Position numbers and translations under genes: made by a program. Under the pieces are notes generated by a model. That model was not told where the DNA came from. It was given only the letters and a program-made list of their open reading frames with translations, and made no database searches. A DNA stretch of 64,000 bases from Mesorhizobium huakuii (GTDB lineage Bacteria; Pseudomonadota; Alphaproteobacteria; Rhizobiales; Rhizobiaceae), in the NCBI RefSeq assembly GCF_014189455.1, contig NZ_CP050296.1, positions 3,220,001 through 3,284,000 on the forward strand. Reading direction: 5' to 3'. Below are positions 1-9,028 of this stretch, in pieces (position 1 is the stretch's first letter; each line of letters opens with the position of its first letter).

Positions 1-1232
1 TTCAGCTTGCCGCCTTCGACCTTGGAGATGTTCTGGATGCCGAAGCACTGGTGGATCTTGCCGTTGAAGGTTTTCGCGCCTTGTGGGTGCTCCGGCCCCT
101 CGGCGAAAGCGGTCAGCGCTTCGGTCGCCTCGACCAGCTTGGCGCGATCTTCCGGGCCCTTGTAGCCGGCATCTTCCATCGCCTTCTTGACGACGTAGAG
201 CGTTTCCCAGCAGCCGAACATATGCGCGGCGGTGGAGACGTCCTTGGGGTCGCCGACGGCGGCGCCATTGTCGTCGATGCCGACGGCGGCACGATAGGCT
301 TTTTGCGCTTCGCTGTCATCGGCCTGGGCGTAGCGCGGCGAGCCTTCCCAGAAATGGCTGCCGTCCAGGAATTCCAGGCCGGGGCTGTTGATGTCGGTGG
401 CTTCCAGCGAATCGATGAAGCCGAACAGCTGCGGCCGGTTGGAGCCGTAGAATTCGCCGAGCTCCTTGACGAAGGTGAGCACGGCCGGACCGACCATGAC
501 GTGATAGATGACCTCGGTCTCGGGCGGGATCTGCGGAAAATATTTGGTGAAGGACGATTCCGTCGGCGGGATGGCGATCTGCGCAATGACGTCGGCCCCT
601 TGCGCCTTCAATGCCGGCGGCAGGTAGTCGCGATGGTCGTAGCCAAAGGCGAAATCGGGGAAGATCTGCGTCACCTTCTTGCCGGCATTGGCCGCGATCC
701 ACGGCGCCATCGACTGGATCTGGCTCTTCACATCGGTGATGCCGGGCTGGAAGACGTAGCGGTTGAGCTTGGTCGAGGCGACGTGGTGGCCTTCGCTGAC
801 GACGAAATAGGGGATCTTGTTTTCACCGGCGGCAGGCGCCGAGCCGATGACGACATGCGAAAACAGTGTGCCGAAGACGATGTCGGTCTTGTGCTGGGTG
901 GCGAACTTGCCGACCACTTCCGCGCCGCGGCCGGGATCGGTGCCGTCATCCTCGATGATGACCTCGACCTGACGGCCATTGATGCCGCCGGCGGCGTTGA
1001 TCGCCTTGACGGCGGCGGCGGTGGTCTTCTCATACCAGCGGCCATAGGCGGCGCCGATGCCCGTGCGATGCGACTGGAAGCCGATCTTGATCGGCGCCGA
1101 GCTCTGCGCCTGGGAATAGCGGACGAACCCGGGCGCGACGGCGAGGCCTGCGCCGGCGGCCAGCCCTTTCAGCGCCGTGCGGCGGGTAAGTGCAGTCTTG
1201 GAGAGGTCGAAAAATCCGTTCTTGTCAGCCAT
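1..1232 (-). CDS. ABC transporter substrate-binding protein, branched-chain amino acid/urea type (3' end outside window)
   Basis: Periplasmic binding protein of the LivJ/UrtA class. The reading frame starts at an ATG whose last base is 1232, preceded by a GGGGA ribosome site, and stays open to the left edge, so the C-terminus is missing. The N-terminus has a twin-arginine-like signal (TRRTALKGLAAGAG) ending near an SQAQ cleavage area, followed by IKIGFQSHRTGIGAAYG and the AINAAGGINGRQVEVIIEDD segment, which is diagnostic of the family. Tat export is inferred from the motif. The ligand cannot be told from sequence; amides, urea and branched-chain amino acids are all possible. Its permeases and ATPases would lie to the left of the window. 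Confidence 0.88.
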   Translation of the reverse strand, partial: MADKNGFFDLSKTALTRRTALKGLAAGAGLAVAPGFVRYSQAQSSAPIKIGFQSHRTGIGAAYGRWYEKTTAAAVKAINAAGGINGRQVEVIIEDDGTDPGRGAEVVGKFATQHKTDIVFGTLFSHVVIGSAPAAGENKIPYFVVSEGHHVASTKLNRYVFQPGITDVKSQIQSMAPWIAANAGKKVTQIFPDFAFGYDHRDYLPPALKAQGADVIAQIAIPPTESSFTKYFPQIPPETEVIYHVMVGPAVLTFVKELGEFYGSNRPQLFGFIDSLEATDINSPGLEFLDGSHFWEGSPRYAQADDSEAQKAYRAAVGIDDNGAAVGDPKDVSTAAHMFGCWETLYVVKKAMEDAGYKGPEDRAKLVEATEALTAFAEGPEHPQGAKTFNGKIHQCFGIQNISKVEGGKL

Positions 1233-1388
1233 GTTCGTTCCCCTGTTTTTTCAGTCGTGACCAACGATAAGGCGGGTTCGGCATCCTCGCTCGGAGGATG
1301 GCGGAAAATTGCATGTGTACAAACTAAATCACCAAAGCCCTGATGTGGCAAGCGAGCTTTCCCCAACGACATCGGGGCCGCCCTTTTC

Positions 1389-2825
1389 TCATCCGGCGGT
1401 CGGTGTGGCAAGCAGCCAGAGGCCGAAGACGGTGTAGGCGATCATCAGCAGGGTGAGCGGAAACTGGCTGAGTGCGGCGCGGGCAGGTTGCGGATGCAGG
1501 CGCCAGGCAAAGCCGTGGGCGACGAGGACGGCGAGCACATGGCCGAGGATGATGGCGCCGGCCTGGATGTTCCACAGCCACCAGGCCGACTCCGCGCCGG
1601 CGACGATGCCGGCCTCGACCTGGATGTCGGCGGTGCCGAACAGGTTCCAGCCCAGAGCGAACGGGTCGGACAGGGAGGCCGCCGCATACTGGCCGTCGAC
1701 CAGCAGCGCCGTCAGGTAATGCGCGACATGATAGGCGAGCGCGATCGGCACAATCGACCACACCAGCAGGCCGGCCGCCTGGCCGAATGGCTGAGTGCGG
1801 CCGGCCAGACGCTGGCCGAGCCAGACCGCGAAAAGGAACACAGCCGCCAGCAGCACGAATGTCAGAACGAGCCCGAAAGTGCCGCTGCCGATCACCGTCG
1901 TGCGGCCTGGGAATTCGAGCGGATTGACGCCGAACAGGCCGAGCCAGAAGAAGGTCTTCGACAGGCCGTCGAACGAGACCGAGGACAGGGCCAGCAGCAG
2001 GAAGGCGATGCCGCTGGGCGGCAAAGGTTCTGCCGCCAGCAGCTTGGCGGCCGGCCAGCACAGTGCAAGCCGGCCATTCTCGTCGCGCTCGACGGGTGCG
2101 AAACGCGCCACCATCGAGAAGAATACGGTCAGGAGCTCGCCGCTCCGGCTCCACTGGGGATAGCCGAAGGCCGGCATGGCGAGAAAAGTGAGCAGCCAGT
2201 AGAGGCCGGCGGCCCACGCGAGCCGCGCCGGATCGTCGGGGGCGGGATCGATCAACTCGAACCAGGCAAAGGCGAAGAACAGGATGACGGCAGGCCAGCA
2301 GCCGAGCCATCGGGGGAGGCGCCATGGGCCTTCATCGCCTGTTCCAAGCAGACGCGAGGCAAGGCGCCACGGCCCGTACCAAGGGTTCAGCCATGACCAG
2401 AGGTCGCCGAAGACGCCTTGCAGCAAGGTGACACCAGCCCACAGCAGCGTCCAGATCACCCGCGGCAGCGGGTTGGAGAGCGGGTCGCGGCTGCCGAATA
2501 GGCCGGCGGCGATGAGGGTTGCAAAGCCGGCAAAGGATAGCAGGCTGATGGCGGCGCGGGCGCTGTCGCCGAGGCTGAATAGCGGCAGGCGCCGGCGCCA
2601 GAAGCGGTCGAGGGAAGCCGCCGGCAGCAGCGCCAGGACGAGGAAGCTGATGGCCACGGCGAATGCACCGCCGATCAGGTAGTAGCCGGTTGGGAGGAGC
2701 AGGACGTGGCCACGGTCGGAGGCGTGTGCGAAGGCGGGGGTGGGGAGGAGGGCTAGCAGGGCGATGGCGAAAGCTACCCCGTGAGGACGGCGCTCTACGG
2801 CGCCCCCCTCTGTCCTACCGGACAT
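1389..2825 (-). CDS. polytopic membrane protein of unknown function
   Basis: About 478 residues with roughly ten hydrophobic segments. The N-terminus resembles a signal peptide (VAFAIALLALLPTPAFAHA), so the mature protein would begin with a short outside segment. Tryptophan-rich loops (LWSWLNPWYGPWRL) and a late AYHVAHYLTALLVDG segment with paired histidines in a helix are notable. The frame can be opened further upstream, but that stretch is a palindromic repeat; the chosen ATG (2825-2823) lies inside the repeat, directly after its GGGGGAG, which could act as the ribosome site. I do not recognise the family with confidence and assign no function. It stands alone between the binding-protein gene and pncB. 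Confidence 0.75.
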   Translation of the reverse strand: MSGRTEGGAVERRPHGVAFAIALLALLPTPAFAHASDRGHVLLLPTGYYLIGGAFAVAISFLVLALLPAASLDRFWRRRLPLFSLGDSARAAISLLSFAGFATLIAAGLFGSRDPLSNPLPRVIWTLLWAGVTLLQGVFGDLWSWLNPWYGPWRLASRLLGTGDEGPWRLPRWLGCWPAVILFFAFAWFELIDPAPDDPARLAWAAGLYWLLTFLAMPAFGYPQWSRSGELLTVFFSMVARFAPVERDENGRLALCWPAAKLLAAEPLPPSGIAFLLLALSSVSFDGLSKTFFWLGLFGVNPLEFPGRTTVIGSGTFGLVLTFVLLAAVFLFAVWLGQRLAGRTQPFGQAAGLLVWSIVPIALAYHVAHYLTALLVDGQYAAASLSDPFALGWNLFGTADIQVEAGIVAGAESAWWLWNIQAGAIILGHVLAVLVAHGFAWRLHPQPARAALSQFPLTLLMIAYTVFGLWLLATPTAG

Positions 2826-2850
2826 CTCCCCCACGAGGGGGAGATCGGCT
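2801..2850 (-). repeat. palindromic intergenic repeat, copy A
   Basis: Unit of about 48 bases with a central perfect palindrome, CTCCCCCACGAGGGGGAG. It is the inverted partner of copy B, with one mismatch over 48 bases. It overlaps the probable start of the membrane protein gene. The type matches short repeats seen many times in Mesorhizobium genomes; that last point is from memory. Confidence 0.85.
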
Positions 2851-2909
2851 GGGGGCGCCGTCTGCTCTTTTCTAGCAACGTTGGAGATTGGCGAAAGCGG
2901 AGATGAAAT

Positions 2910-2957
2910 CCGATCTCCCCCTCGTGGGGGAGATGTCCGGCAGGACAGAGGGGGGCG
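2910..2957 (+). repeat. palindromic intergenic repeat, copy B
   Basis: Inverted copy of copy A, separated from it by about 60 bases, so the two could pair as one long hairpin in RNA or single-stranded DNA. It lies 37 bases downstream of the pncB stop. Confidence 0.85.
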
Positions 2958-2994
2958 TGAAGGAACTCGAACTATCCATGAGTCCGATCTCGAC

Positions 2995-4299
2995 TCACAC
3001 CTTGACCAGTTGCTCCACGCGGTCCTTCTGGCCAAAAATCCTGAGATACCGCTCGATCTCCTTCTCGTCCCCCGTCGCCTTGGCCGGATTGTCCGACAGC
3101 TTCACCGCCGGCCTGCCATTGGCCTCGGTGACCTTGCAGACCAGCGATATCGCATCGAGGCTGTTGGTTTCCGTCGGCGCGCAGCCTTCGAAATCATTGG
3201 TGAGGTTGGTGCCCCAGCCGAAGGACATGCGCACCTTGCCCTTGAAGTGGCGGTAGGTCTCCTCGATCGTTTCGACCTCGAGCCCGTCGGAGAAGATCAG
3301 CAGCTTCTGCTTGGGATCCTTACCCTTCTCGCGCCACCAGGAGAGGATTTTTTCGCCGCCCTCGATCGGCGGCGCGCTGTCGGGTCGGAAGCCCGTCCAG
3401 TCGGCCACCCAGTCCGGCGCATCGCGCAGGAAGGAGGCTGTACCAAAAGCATCCGGCAGCACGATCAAAAGGTTGCCGCCATAATAGCGCTGCCAGTCCT
3501 GCAGCACCTTGTAGGGCGACTGCTTCAGTTCTTTTTCCGAATTGGCGAGTGCGGCGAACACCATAGGCAATTCATGCGCATTGGTGCCGAGCGCTTCGAG
3601 GTCGTTGTCCATCGCCAAAAGCACGTTGGAGGTGCCGGTGAAGGCTTCGCCAATGCCTTCCTTCAGCGCTTCGACGCACCAGCGTTGCCACAGGAAGGAA
3701 TGGCGCCGGCGCGTGCCGAAATCCGAAATGCGGATGCCGGGCAGCGCCTTCAGCCGCTCGGTCTTGGCCCACATCTTGGCCTTGGCACGGGCATAGAGCA
3801 CATCGAGCGCGAACGGCCCGAAGGCCCGCATGGCGGCGCGCGAGCGCATTTCGTTGATGATGGCGAGCGCCGGGATTTCCCACAGCGTGGTGTACATCCA
3901 CGGGCCGGGGAAGGTCAGCTCGTACTGGCCGTCGCGCTTCGACAGCTCGTAGTCGGGCAGCCGGAAACCTTCCAGCCAGGCCAGGAATTCCGGCTCGAAG
4001 ATCTGCTTGCGGCCATAGAAATTGTTGCCGCCGAGCCAGATCATCTCCTTCTTGGAGAAGCGGAGCGTGCGGGCATGGTCGAGCTGTTCGCGCAGTTCGC
4101 CCTCGTCGATCTCATCGGCCAGCCGCACCGAGGTGGTGCGGTTGATCAGTGAGAAGGTGGCGTCGACCTTGGGGTACATGCCCCAGATCATCTGCAGCAT
4201 CAAAAGCTTGTAGAAGTCCGTGTCGAGCAGGCTGCGCACGATCGGATCGAGCTTCCAGGTGTGGTTGTAGACACGCCGCGCTATATCGGTTCTTGCCAT
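2995..4299 (-). CDS. pncB: nicotinate phosphoribosyltransferase
   Basis: Makes nicotinate mononucleotide from nicotinate, PRPP and ATP in the Preiss-Handler NAD salvage pathway; cytosolic. The 434 residues fit the usual bacterial PncB length. Seen motifs: [13 protein letters not shown] near the N-terminus, [14 protein letters not shown] and [10 protein letters not shown] in the barrel core, [10 protein letters not shown] holding the histidine that is phosphorylated in characterised PncB, and the phosphate-binding [15 protein letters not shown] region. It appears to be a single-gene unit. A palindromic repeat pair lies downstream. Homology is clear over the whole length, with no sign of damage. 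Confidence 0.97.
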   Translation of the reverse strand: MARTDIARRVYNHTWKLDPIVRSLLDTDFYKLLMLQMIWGMYPKVDATFSLINRTTSVRLADEIDEGELREQLDHARTLRFSKKEMIWLGGNNFYGRKQIFEPEFLAWLEGFRLPDYELSKRDGQYELTFPGPWMYTTLWEIPALAIINEMRSRAAMRAFGPFALDVLYARAKAKMWAKTERLKALPGIRISDFGTRRRHSFLWQRWCVEALKEGIGEAFTGTSNVLLAMDNDLEALGTNAHELPMVFAALANSEKELKQSPYKVLQDWQRYYGGNLLIVLPDAFGTASFLRDAPDWVADWTGFRPDSAPPIEGGEKILSWWREKGKDPKQKLLIFSDGLEVETIEETYRHFKGKVRMSFGWGTNLTNDFEGCAPTETNSLDAISLVCKVTEANGRPAVKLSDNPAKATGDEKEIERYLRIFGQKDRVEQLVKV

Positions 4300-4433
4300 G
4301 CTTGCTGCCGCCTTCGCTGCCTGCCATCCACAATCGCGACAGGCCTCATAGCATCGAATTGGCCAGAGCGCTGCCCGCTTTCAGGCTGGCCCGACAAAAA
4401 GAACGGCCTGCGTATGGCCGTGCGCAGCCAGTC

Positions 4434-5408
4434 TCAGCCCGTGGTCTTTGCGCCGATAACCCTAAGTTGCGGGCGCTTGCGGCGGCTGATGATACGGCCG
4501 GCGACCGGAGCGTCGGCACGACCGTCATCTCCGGCCTTCTCGGCGAACAGCCAGTCGATGAACACCTGCACGATCGGCGTCGTGCGCATTTCGTTGCGGC
4601 AGACGACGTAGAAATCGTCGACCGCCGGCACCGAAAGGCTGAACGGCGCGACCAGCATGCCCCTGGCCAAGAGCGCGCTTGCCGTCACGGAATCGCCCAG
4701 CGCCACGCCATGGCCGTGCACCGCGGCCTCGGTCGCCATGCGCGCGTCGCCCAGATGATGGCGGCGGCCCTTTTCGAGGTCCAGCGCATCGGCGGCCGCC
4801 AGCCAGGTGTGCCATTCGCGGCCGTCGTCGCCATGCAGGAAGACATGGTCGGCGAGGTCCCTGACGCTGCGGATCGGCCGGTTGTTGATCAAGGTCGGGC
4901 TGACCACGGGAAACAGCTCCAGCCCCGACCATTTGCGCATCCAGCAATCGGTCCAGCTGCCATTGCCATAGTGCACGCAGACATCGATATGCGGCGCACG
5001 GATATCCCTGGGGTCGTTGGAGGGGCTGAGCGTCAGTTGGATGTCGGGATATTGCGCGGTGAAGCTACCCAGCCTCGGCGTCATCCACAAAAGCAGCAAG
5101 GCCGGCACGCAGGACACCGACAGCGCGCCGCTGCTTGCCGGCCGGGTCAGCCGCTGCGTTGCGGCGGCGATGCCGTCGAAGGCCGTCGACACCGCCGGCA
5201 AAAGCTCCGCGCCATGCGGCGTCAGCCTGACCCGCTGGCCGATGCGCTCGAACAGCTTGACGCCGAGCGACTGCTCCAGCGCCTTGATCTGGTGGCTGAC
5301 GGCGCCATGTGTGACATTCAATTCACTCGCCGCCTTGGTCAGCGAGCCATGGCGCGCCGTTGCCTCGAAGGCGCGCAGCGGATTCAGGGGTGGCAGGCGC
5401 TTGACCAT
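4434..5408 (-). CDS. LysR-family transcriptional regulator (GcvA-like)
   Basis: 324 residues. An N-terminal winged helix-turn-helix (about 8-65) contains LRAFEATARHGSLTKAASEL and VTHGAVSHQIKALEQSLG; the rest is a type 2 periplasmic-fold effector domain, with features of the GcvA subgroup such as VDVCVHYGNGSW-type residues in the first lobe. It is divergent from the agmatinase-ABC operon with about 200 bases between starts, the standard arrangement for a LysR gene controlling its neighbour. The effector is therefore probably a guanidino compound or amino acid, which is inference from position only. Confidence 0.93.
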   Translation of the reverse strand: MVKRLPPLNPLRAFEATARHGSLTKAASELNVTHGAVSHQIKALEQSLGVKLFERIGQRVRLTPHGAELLPAVSTAFDGIAAATQRLTRPASSGALSVSCVPALLLLWMTPRLGSFTAQYPDIQLTLSPSNDPRDIRAPHIDVCVHYGNGSWTDCWMRKWSGLELFPVVSPTLINNRPIRSVRDLADHVFLHGDDGREWHTWLAAADALDLEKGRRHHLGDARMATEAAVHGHGVALGDSVTASALLARGMLVAPFSLSVPAVDDFYVVCRNEMRTTPIVQVFIDWLFAEKAGDDGRADAPVAGRIISRRKRPQLRVIGAKTTG

Positions 5409-5425
5409 GGATGCCCGGTTTCTTT

Positions 5426-5468
5426 GTGAGATTTTCTCACAGAAAACACCCTAACAATATCAATTGAT
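5426..5468. promoter_or_regulatory. palindromic elements in the LysR/agmatinase divergent promoter
   Basis: GTGAGA-TTT-TCTCAC (5426-5440) has perfect 6-base arms, and ATCAATTGAT (5459-5468) is a perfect palindrome. Both sit in the AT-rich part of the divergent spacer, close to the lysR start. They are candidate operators for the LysR protein; the T-N11-A pattern was not tested over a collection of promoters. Confidence 0.45.
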
Positions 5469-5613
5469 TTTTCAATCCGCCTGCCGGACACTTCGCCTAG
5501 GAACAGCATCAAGACGTGAAATCTGCAGGCAGCCAGCGGGACAGCGACCCGGCCGGATGACGGTCGGTTCGCTTGAGGTCGCCGACGGCCGCATCAGTCC
5601 AGGAGGAACGGAT

Positions 5614-6675
5614 ATGGGATACGATCGCGGCAAGCTCGACGCGTTGCGTCGCAAATATGGCGAGAGCCATGGCGGCGAGATGTTCGACCCGAAATTCCGC
5701 AAGGTCGCCGACAAGATCTTTTCCAAATCGGGCACCAGGCTTGCGCCCTATTCCGGCATCCCGACCTTCCTCGCCGCGCCCTATCGTGAAATCGCGGCGG
5801 AAAACCCGGATTTCGGCGACCTGCAGGTGGCGATCATCGGCGTGCCGATGGACCTTGGCGTCACCAACCGGCCAGGCTCGCGCTTTGGGCCGAGGGCGCT
5901 GCGCGCCATCGAGCGCATCGGCCCCTACAATCACGTGCTGGAATGCGCCCCGACGCATGAACTTCGGGTCGCCGACATCGGCGATACGCCGTTCCGCAGC
6001 CGCTACCGGCTGGAGATCAGCCATGAGGACATCGAGCGCCGCACCAACCAGATCGTCGATGCCGGCGTCATTCCATTATCAGTCGGCGGCGACCATTCGA
6101 TCAGCCATCCGATCCTGAAGGCCGTCGGCAAGAAGGCCCCGGTCGGCCTCATCCATATCGACGCCCATTGCGACACCAGCGGCCTGTTCGACATGACCAA
6201 GTTCCACCACGGCGGACCGTTCCGCAACGCGGTGCTCGACGGGGTGCTCGATCCGACGCGCACCATCCAGATCGGCATTCGCGGTTCGGCCGAATATCTG
6301 TGGGAGTTCACCTACGAGTCCGGGATGACCGTGGTGCACGCCGAAGAGGTGACCGGTCTCGGCATTCCGGCCATCATCGAGAAGGCGCGCAAGATCGTCG
6401 GTGACGGCCCGACCTATGTCTCCTTCGACATCGACAGCGTCGATCCGGCCTTCGCGCCGGGCACCGGCACGCCGGAAGTCGGCGGCCTGACAACGCGTGA
6501 AGTGCTCGAACTGCTGCGCGGCCTCAAGGGCCTCAACATCGTCGGCGGCGACGTCGTCGAGGTGGCGCCGCAATACGACGCCACCACCAACACCGCCCAT
6601 GCCGGCGCCCAGGTGCTGTTCGAGATATTGAGCCTGATGGTGTTCAGCCCGGCCATCACGGGCAAGGGCGCCTGA
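5614..6675 (+). CDS. agmatinase-family ureohydrolase
   Basis: Mn-dependent hydrolase that splits a guanidino group to urea plus an amine. 353 residues from an ATG preceded by AGGAGG at 5601; the frame opens earlier but without a ribosome site. Metal ligands are all visible: His161 in GGDHS, Asp183-x-His185-x-Asp187 in DAHCDTS, and Asp273/Asp275 in SFDIDSVDPAFAPGTGTPE. The Cys in DAHCDT, where classical agmatinases often have Thr, and the long N-terminal extension recall guanidinobutyrase or guanidinopropionase relatives, so agmatine is not certain as substrate. The urea formed could feed the urease encoded about 30 kb away. First gene of a unit with an ABC importer. Confidence 0.9.
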   Translation: MGYDRGKLDALRRKYGESHGGEMFDPKFRKVADKIFSKSGTRLAPYSGIPTFLAAPYREIAAENPDFGDLQVAIIGVPMDLGVTNRPGSRFGPRALRAIERIGPYNHVLECAPTHELRVADIGDTPFRSRYRLEISHEDIERRTNQIVDAGVIPLSVGGDHSISHPILKAVGKKAPVGLIHIDAHCDTSGLFDMTKFHHGGPFRNAVLDGVLDPTRTIQIGIRGSAEYLWEFTYESGMTVVHAEEVTGLGIPAIIEKARKIVGDGPTYVSFDIDSVDPAFAPGTGTPEVGGLTTREVLELLRGLKGLNIVGGDVVEVAPQYDATTNTAHAGAQVLFEILSLMVFSPAITGKGA

Positions 6676-6689
6676 CACCTGAAACGAAA

Positions 6690-6722
6690 AGGCGGCCGCC
6701 GCGCTGGAGCCGGCAGCCGCCT
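6690..6722 (+). other. intercistronic hairpin
   Basis: AGGCGGC and GCCGCCT form a 7-base stem between the agmatinase stop and the binding-protein start. It has no following T run. Such hairpins often stabilise or partly terminate the transcript upstream of a highly expressed binding-protein gene; that role is inferred. Confidence 0.45.
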
Positions 6723-6756
6723 CAAACAATCAAAAGCTTCCAGAAGGGGAATACCA

Positions 6757-7566
6757 ATGACAATCCACTCGACACTGAAATCATCCATTGCCGCCATCAT
6801 GGTGCTGGGCGCCGCCGGCCTCGGTCTTGCCACCCAGGCCGCCAATGCCGACGCTCTGGCTGACATCACCAAGGCCGGCACCATCAATGTCGGCGTCTTC
6901 GCCGACTTTCCGCCCTTCTCCTCGGCCAGCGCCGATATGAGCCTCAAGGGCTACGACATGGATGTCGCGCAGTACATCGCCGACACGCTCAAGGTGAAGC
7001 TCAATCCGGTCGCCGTCACCGGCCAGAACCGCATCCCCTATCTGAATGACCATCGCGTCGACATATTGATGAGCGTCGGCTACTCGAAGGAGCGTGAGCA
7101 GGTCATCGACTTCGCCGCCGCCTACGCGCCTTACTACATCGCGGTGATCGGGCCGGCGGCAATGACGGTCAAAGGCAAGGAAGACCTTGCCGACAAGTCG
7201 ATCGCCGTCAATCGCGGCACGCTCGAGGATACCTCGCTCACCGAGGCCGCACCTGCCTCGGCCGACATCAAGCGCTTCGACAACTACAATTCGGTCATCC
7301 AGGCTTTCATCTCCGGCCAGACCCAGCTGATGGTCGTCGGCAACGATGTCGGCGCCCAGGTGCTGGCCAAGCAGGATGCGCTGAAGCCGGAGCAGAAATT
7401 CCAGCTGCTGACCTCGCCCTCGCATATCGGTCTCAACAAGAACGAAGACGGCCTGAAGAAGGCGGTCAACGACGCCATCGCCAAGATGCTGGCCGACGGC
7501 AAGCTGGACGAAAGCTCGAAGGCCTGGCTGAAGACGCCGCTCAATCCCGACAATCTCAAGGATTGA
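6757..7566 (+). CDS. amino-acid-type ABC transporter substrate-binding protein
   Basis: 269-residue family 3 solute-binding protein (GlnH/HisJ fold). A Sec signal peptide ends near QAANA-DA; then come ITKAGTINVGVFADFPPFSS, GYDMDVAQYIADTL and RVDILMSVGYSKEREQVIDF, in the family order. A ribosome site (AGAAGGGGA) precedes the ATG. It captures a polar amino acid or amino-acid-like compound in the periplasm and hands it to the two permeases directly downstream. Because it follows the ureohydrolase gene, a guanidino compound (agmatine, guanidinobutyrate or arginine) is a reasonable guess. Confidence 0.92.
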   Translation: MTIHSTLKSSIAAIMVLGAAGLGLATQAANADALADITKAGTINVGVFADFPPFSSASADMSLKGYDMDVAQYIADTLKVKLNPVAVTGQNRIPYLNDHRVDILMSVGYSKEREQVIDFAAAYAPYYIAVIGPAAMTVKGKEDLADKSIAVNRGTLEDTSLTEAAPASADIKRFDNYNSVIQAFISGQTQLMVVGNDVGAQVLAKQDALKPEQKFQLLTSPSHIGLNKNEDGLKKAVNDAIAKMLADGKLDESSKAWLKTPLNPDNLKD

Positions 7567-7572
7567 GTTCCC

Positions 7573-8229
7573 GTGGCCTTTGCCTGGCTTCCAGGTGCCT
7601 TGGGCGACATCGCGCACGGCGCGGCCACGACGATCCTGCTGATCGCCGTGACCACGCTGGCCGGGACGCTGCTCAGCATCCTCGGCGCCGCCGGACGGCG
7701 AAACGGCCCCGTGCTGCTGCGTCGGGCCATCGCCTGGTATGTCGAGGTGATGCGCAACACGCCGTTCCTGGTGCAGTTGTTCTTCATCTTCTTCGGCCTG
7801 CCCAGCCTCGGTATCCGGCTCGACCCGCTCCTGGCCGCCATGCTGGCGATGACGCTCAACATGGCGGCCTATACGATCGAGATCGTCGGCGCCGGCCTTG
7901 ATGCCGTGCCGGGCGGACAGACGGAAGCCGCCCTGGCGCTGGGCTTGAGGCCACGCCAGGTGTTCATCAAGATCGTGCTGCCGCAGGCGCTGAAGATCAT
8001 CTATCCGGCGCTGACCAGTCAGATCGTCATCATGATGCTGGAATCGGCCGTGGTGTCGCAGATCGCGGTGCGCGAGCTGACCTATGAGGCCGACATGCTA
8101 CAGGCACGCACCTTCCGTTCCTTCGAGACCTATTTCGTCGTGACGCTGGTCTACCTCGCAATGTCGATGGCTTTGCGCCGCTTGCTGGTCACCGGCGGGC
8201 GCCGCGCGCTTGGAGCTGGCGTGTCATGA
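7573..8229 (+). CDS. amino acid ABC transporter permease (first subunit)
   Basis: 218 residues of the HisM/GlnP family with about five membrane helices. It begins with GTG, six bases after the binding-protein stop. The ATPase-coupling EAA loop is clear (EAALALGLRPRQVFIKIVLPQ region, residues about 117-137), as is the family motif EVMRNTPFLVQLFFIFFGLP. Its stop overlaps the next start (ATGA), so the two permeases are probably translationally coupled and form the membrane heterodimer. Confidence 0.93.
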   Translation: MAFAWLPGALGDIAHGAATTILLIAVTTLAGTLLSILGAAGRRNGPVLLRRAIAWYVEVMRNTPFLVQLFFIFFGLPSLGIRLDPLLAAMLAMTLNMAAYTIEIVGAGLDAVPGGQTEAALALGLRPRQVFIKIVLPQALKIIYPALTSQIVIMMLESAVVSQIAVRELTYEADMLQARTFRSFETYFVVTLVYLAMSMALRRLLVTGGRRALGAGVS

Positions 8230-8873
8230 TCGAATTCACCTTCTGGGACATCGTGCGCAACCTTCTGTTGGCTGCCCGCTGGACCGTGCTTTTGTCCCTG
8301 GCAGCCTTTATTGGTGGTGGCATCGTTGGCATGGTCGTGCTGTTCTTCCGCATCGCCAAGAACAAATGGAGCCGGCGCATCGCCTCCGGCTACATCGCCC
8401 TGTTCCAGGGAACGCCGCTGTTGATGCAGCTGTTCCTGATGTTCTTTGGCCTGCCGATGCTCGGCCTGCGCATCGAACCGTGGACGGCTGCGGTGCTCGG
8501 CCTGACCTTCTTCGCCAGCGCCTATCTCGCCGAGATATGGCGCTCCGGCGTCGATGCGCTGCCGCGTGGCCAGTGGGATGCCGGCGCCAGCCTTGGCCTG
8601 CACTATCTGCAGGAACTCAGGCTGATCATCCTGCCGCAGGCATTCTCGATCACCCGGGCGCCGACGGTCGGCTTCCTGGTGCAGCTGATCAAGTCGACCG
8701 CGCTGACCTCGATCATCGGCTTCGAGGAGCTGGTGCGGACCTCCAACGCCATCAACAACGCCACCTTCGAACCGTTCAAGGTCTATGGGCTGGTGGCGCT
8801 GATCTTCTTCGTCATGTGTTTCCCGCTGACCCAATATGCCCGCTCGCTCGAACGGCGCGCGGCGACCCGCTGA
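8226..8873 (+). CDS. amino acid ABC transporter permease (second subunit)
   Basis: 215 residues, partner of the preceding permease. It has FQGTPLLMQLFLMFFGLP near residue 60 and the EAA-type loop around DAGASLGLHYLQELRLIILPQ. The ATPase gene normally found next in such operons is absent; the next sequence is a palindromic repeat, then an unrelated hydrolase. A second, broken copy of this gene's 3' third lies 1.1 kb downstream, which suggests a rearrangement here. The importer must use an ATPase encoded elsewhere or be non-functional. Confidence 0.92.
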   Translation: MIEFTFWDIVRNLLLAARWTVLLSLAAFIGGGIVGMVVLFFRIAKNKWSRRIASGYIALFQGTPLLMQLFLMFFGLPMLGLRIEPWTAAVLGLTFFASAYLAEIWRSGVDALPRGQWDAGASLGLHYLQELRLIILPQAFSITRAPTVGFLVQLIKSTALTSIIGFEELVRTSNAINNATFEPFKVYGLVALIFFVMCFPLTQYARSLERRAATR

Positions 8874-8926
8874 AGCAATTCCAGGAAAAGTGTCAAACGG
8901 TTTTCCGTCCGGAATTGCGTCAAACA
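8874..8926 (+). repeat. palindromic intergenic repeat (GCAATTCC...GGAATTGC type)
   Basis: Begins three bases after the permease stop. The outer arms GCAATTCC and GGAATTGC are perfectly complementary, with AGGAAAAGTGT...GGTTTTCCGTCC between them. A near-identical copy lies at 16662-16710. It is a widely scattered Rhizobiales repeat type, from memory. Confidence 0.8.
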
Positions 8927-9028
8927 AAGAGCCTTCCCTCCCTTCGCCACGCAACCGTGATTTGCGATAAGCCGGCCCGCGCCGCACTGTGAGCACCACG
9001 GCTTTTCGGGAGGGAGGGCGCTTTGGCG

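Noticed and set aside
51..1343. 430-codon plus-strand open frame
   Set aside because: Opposite-strand shadow of the ABC binding-protein gene; arginine/glycine-rich low-information peptide, no ribosome site, while the minus strand has a full family match.
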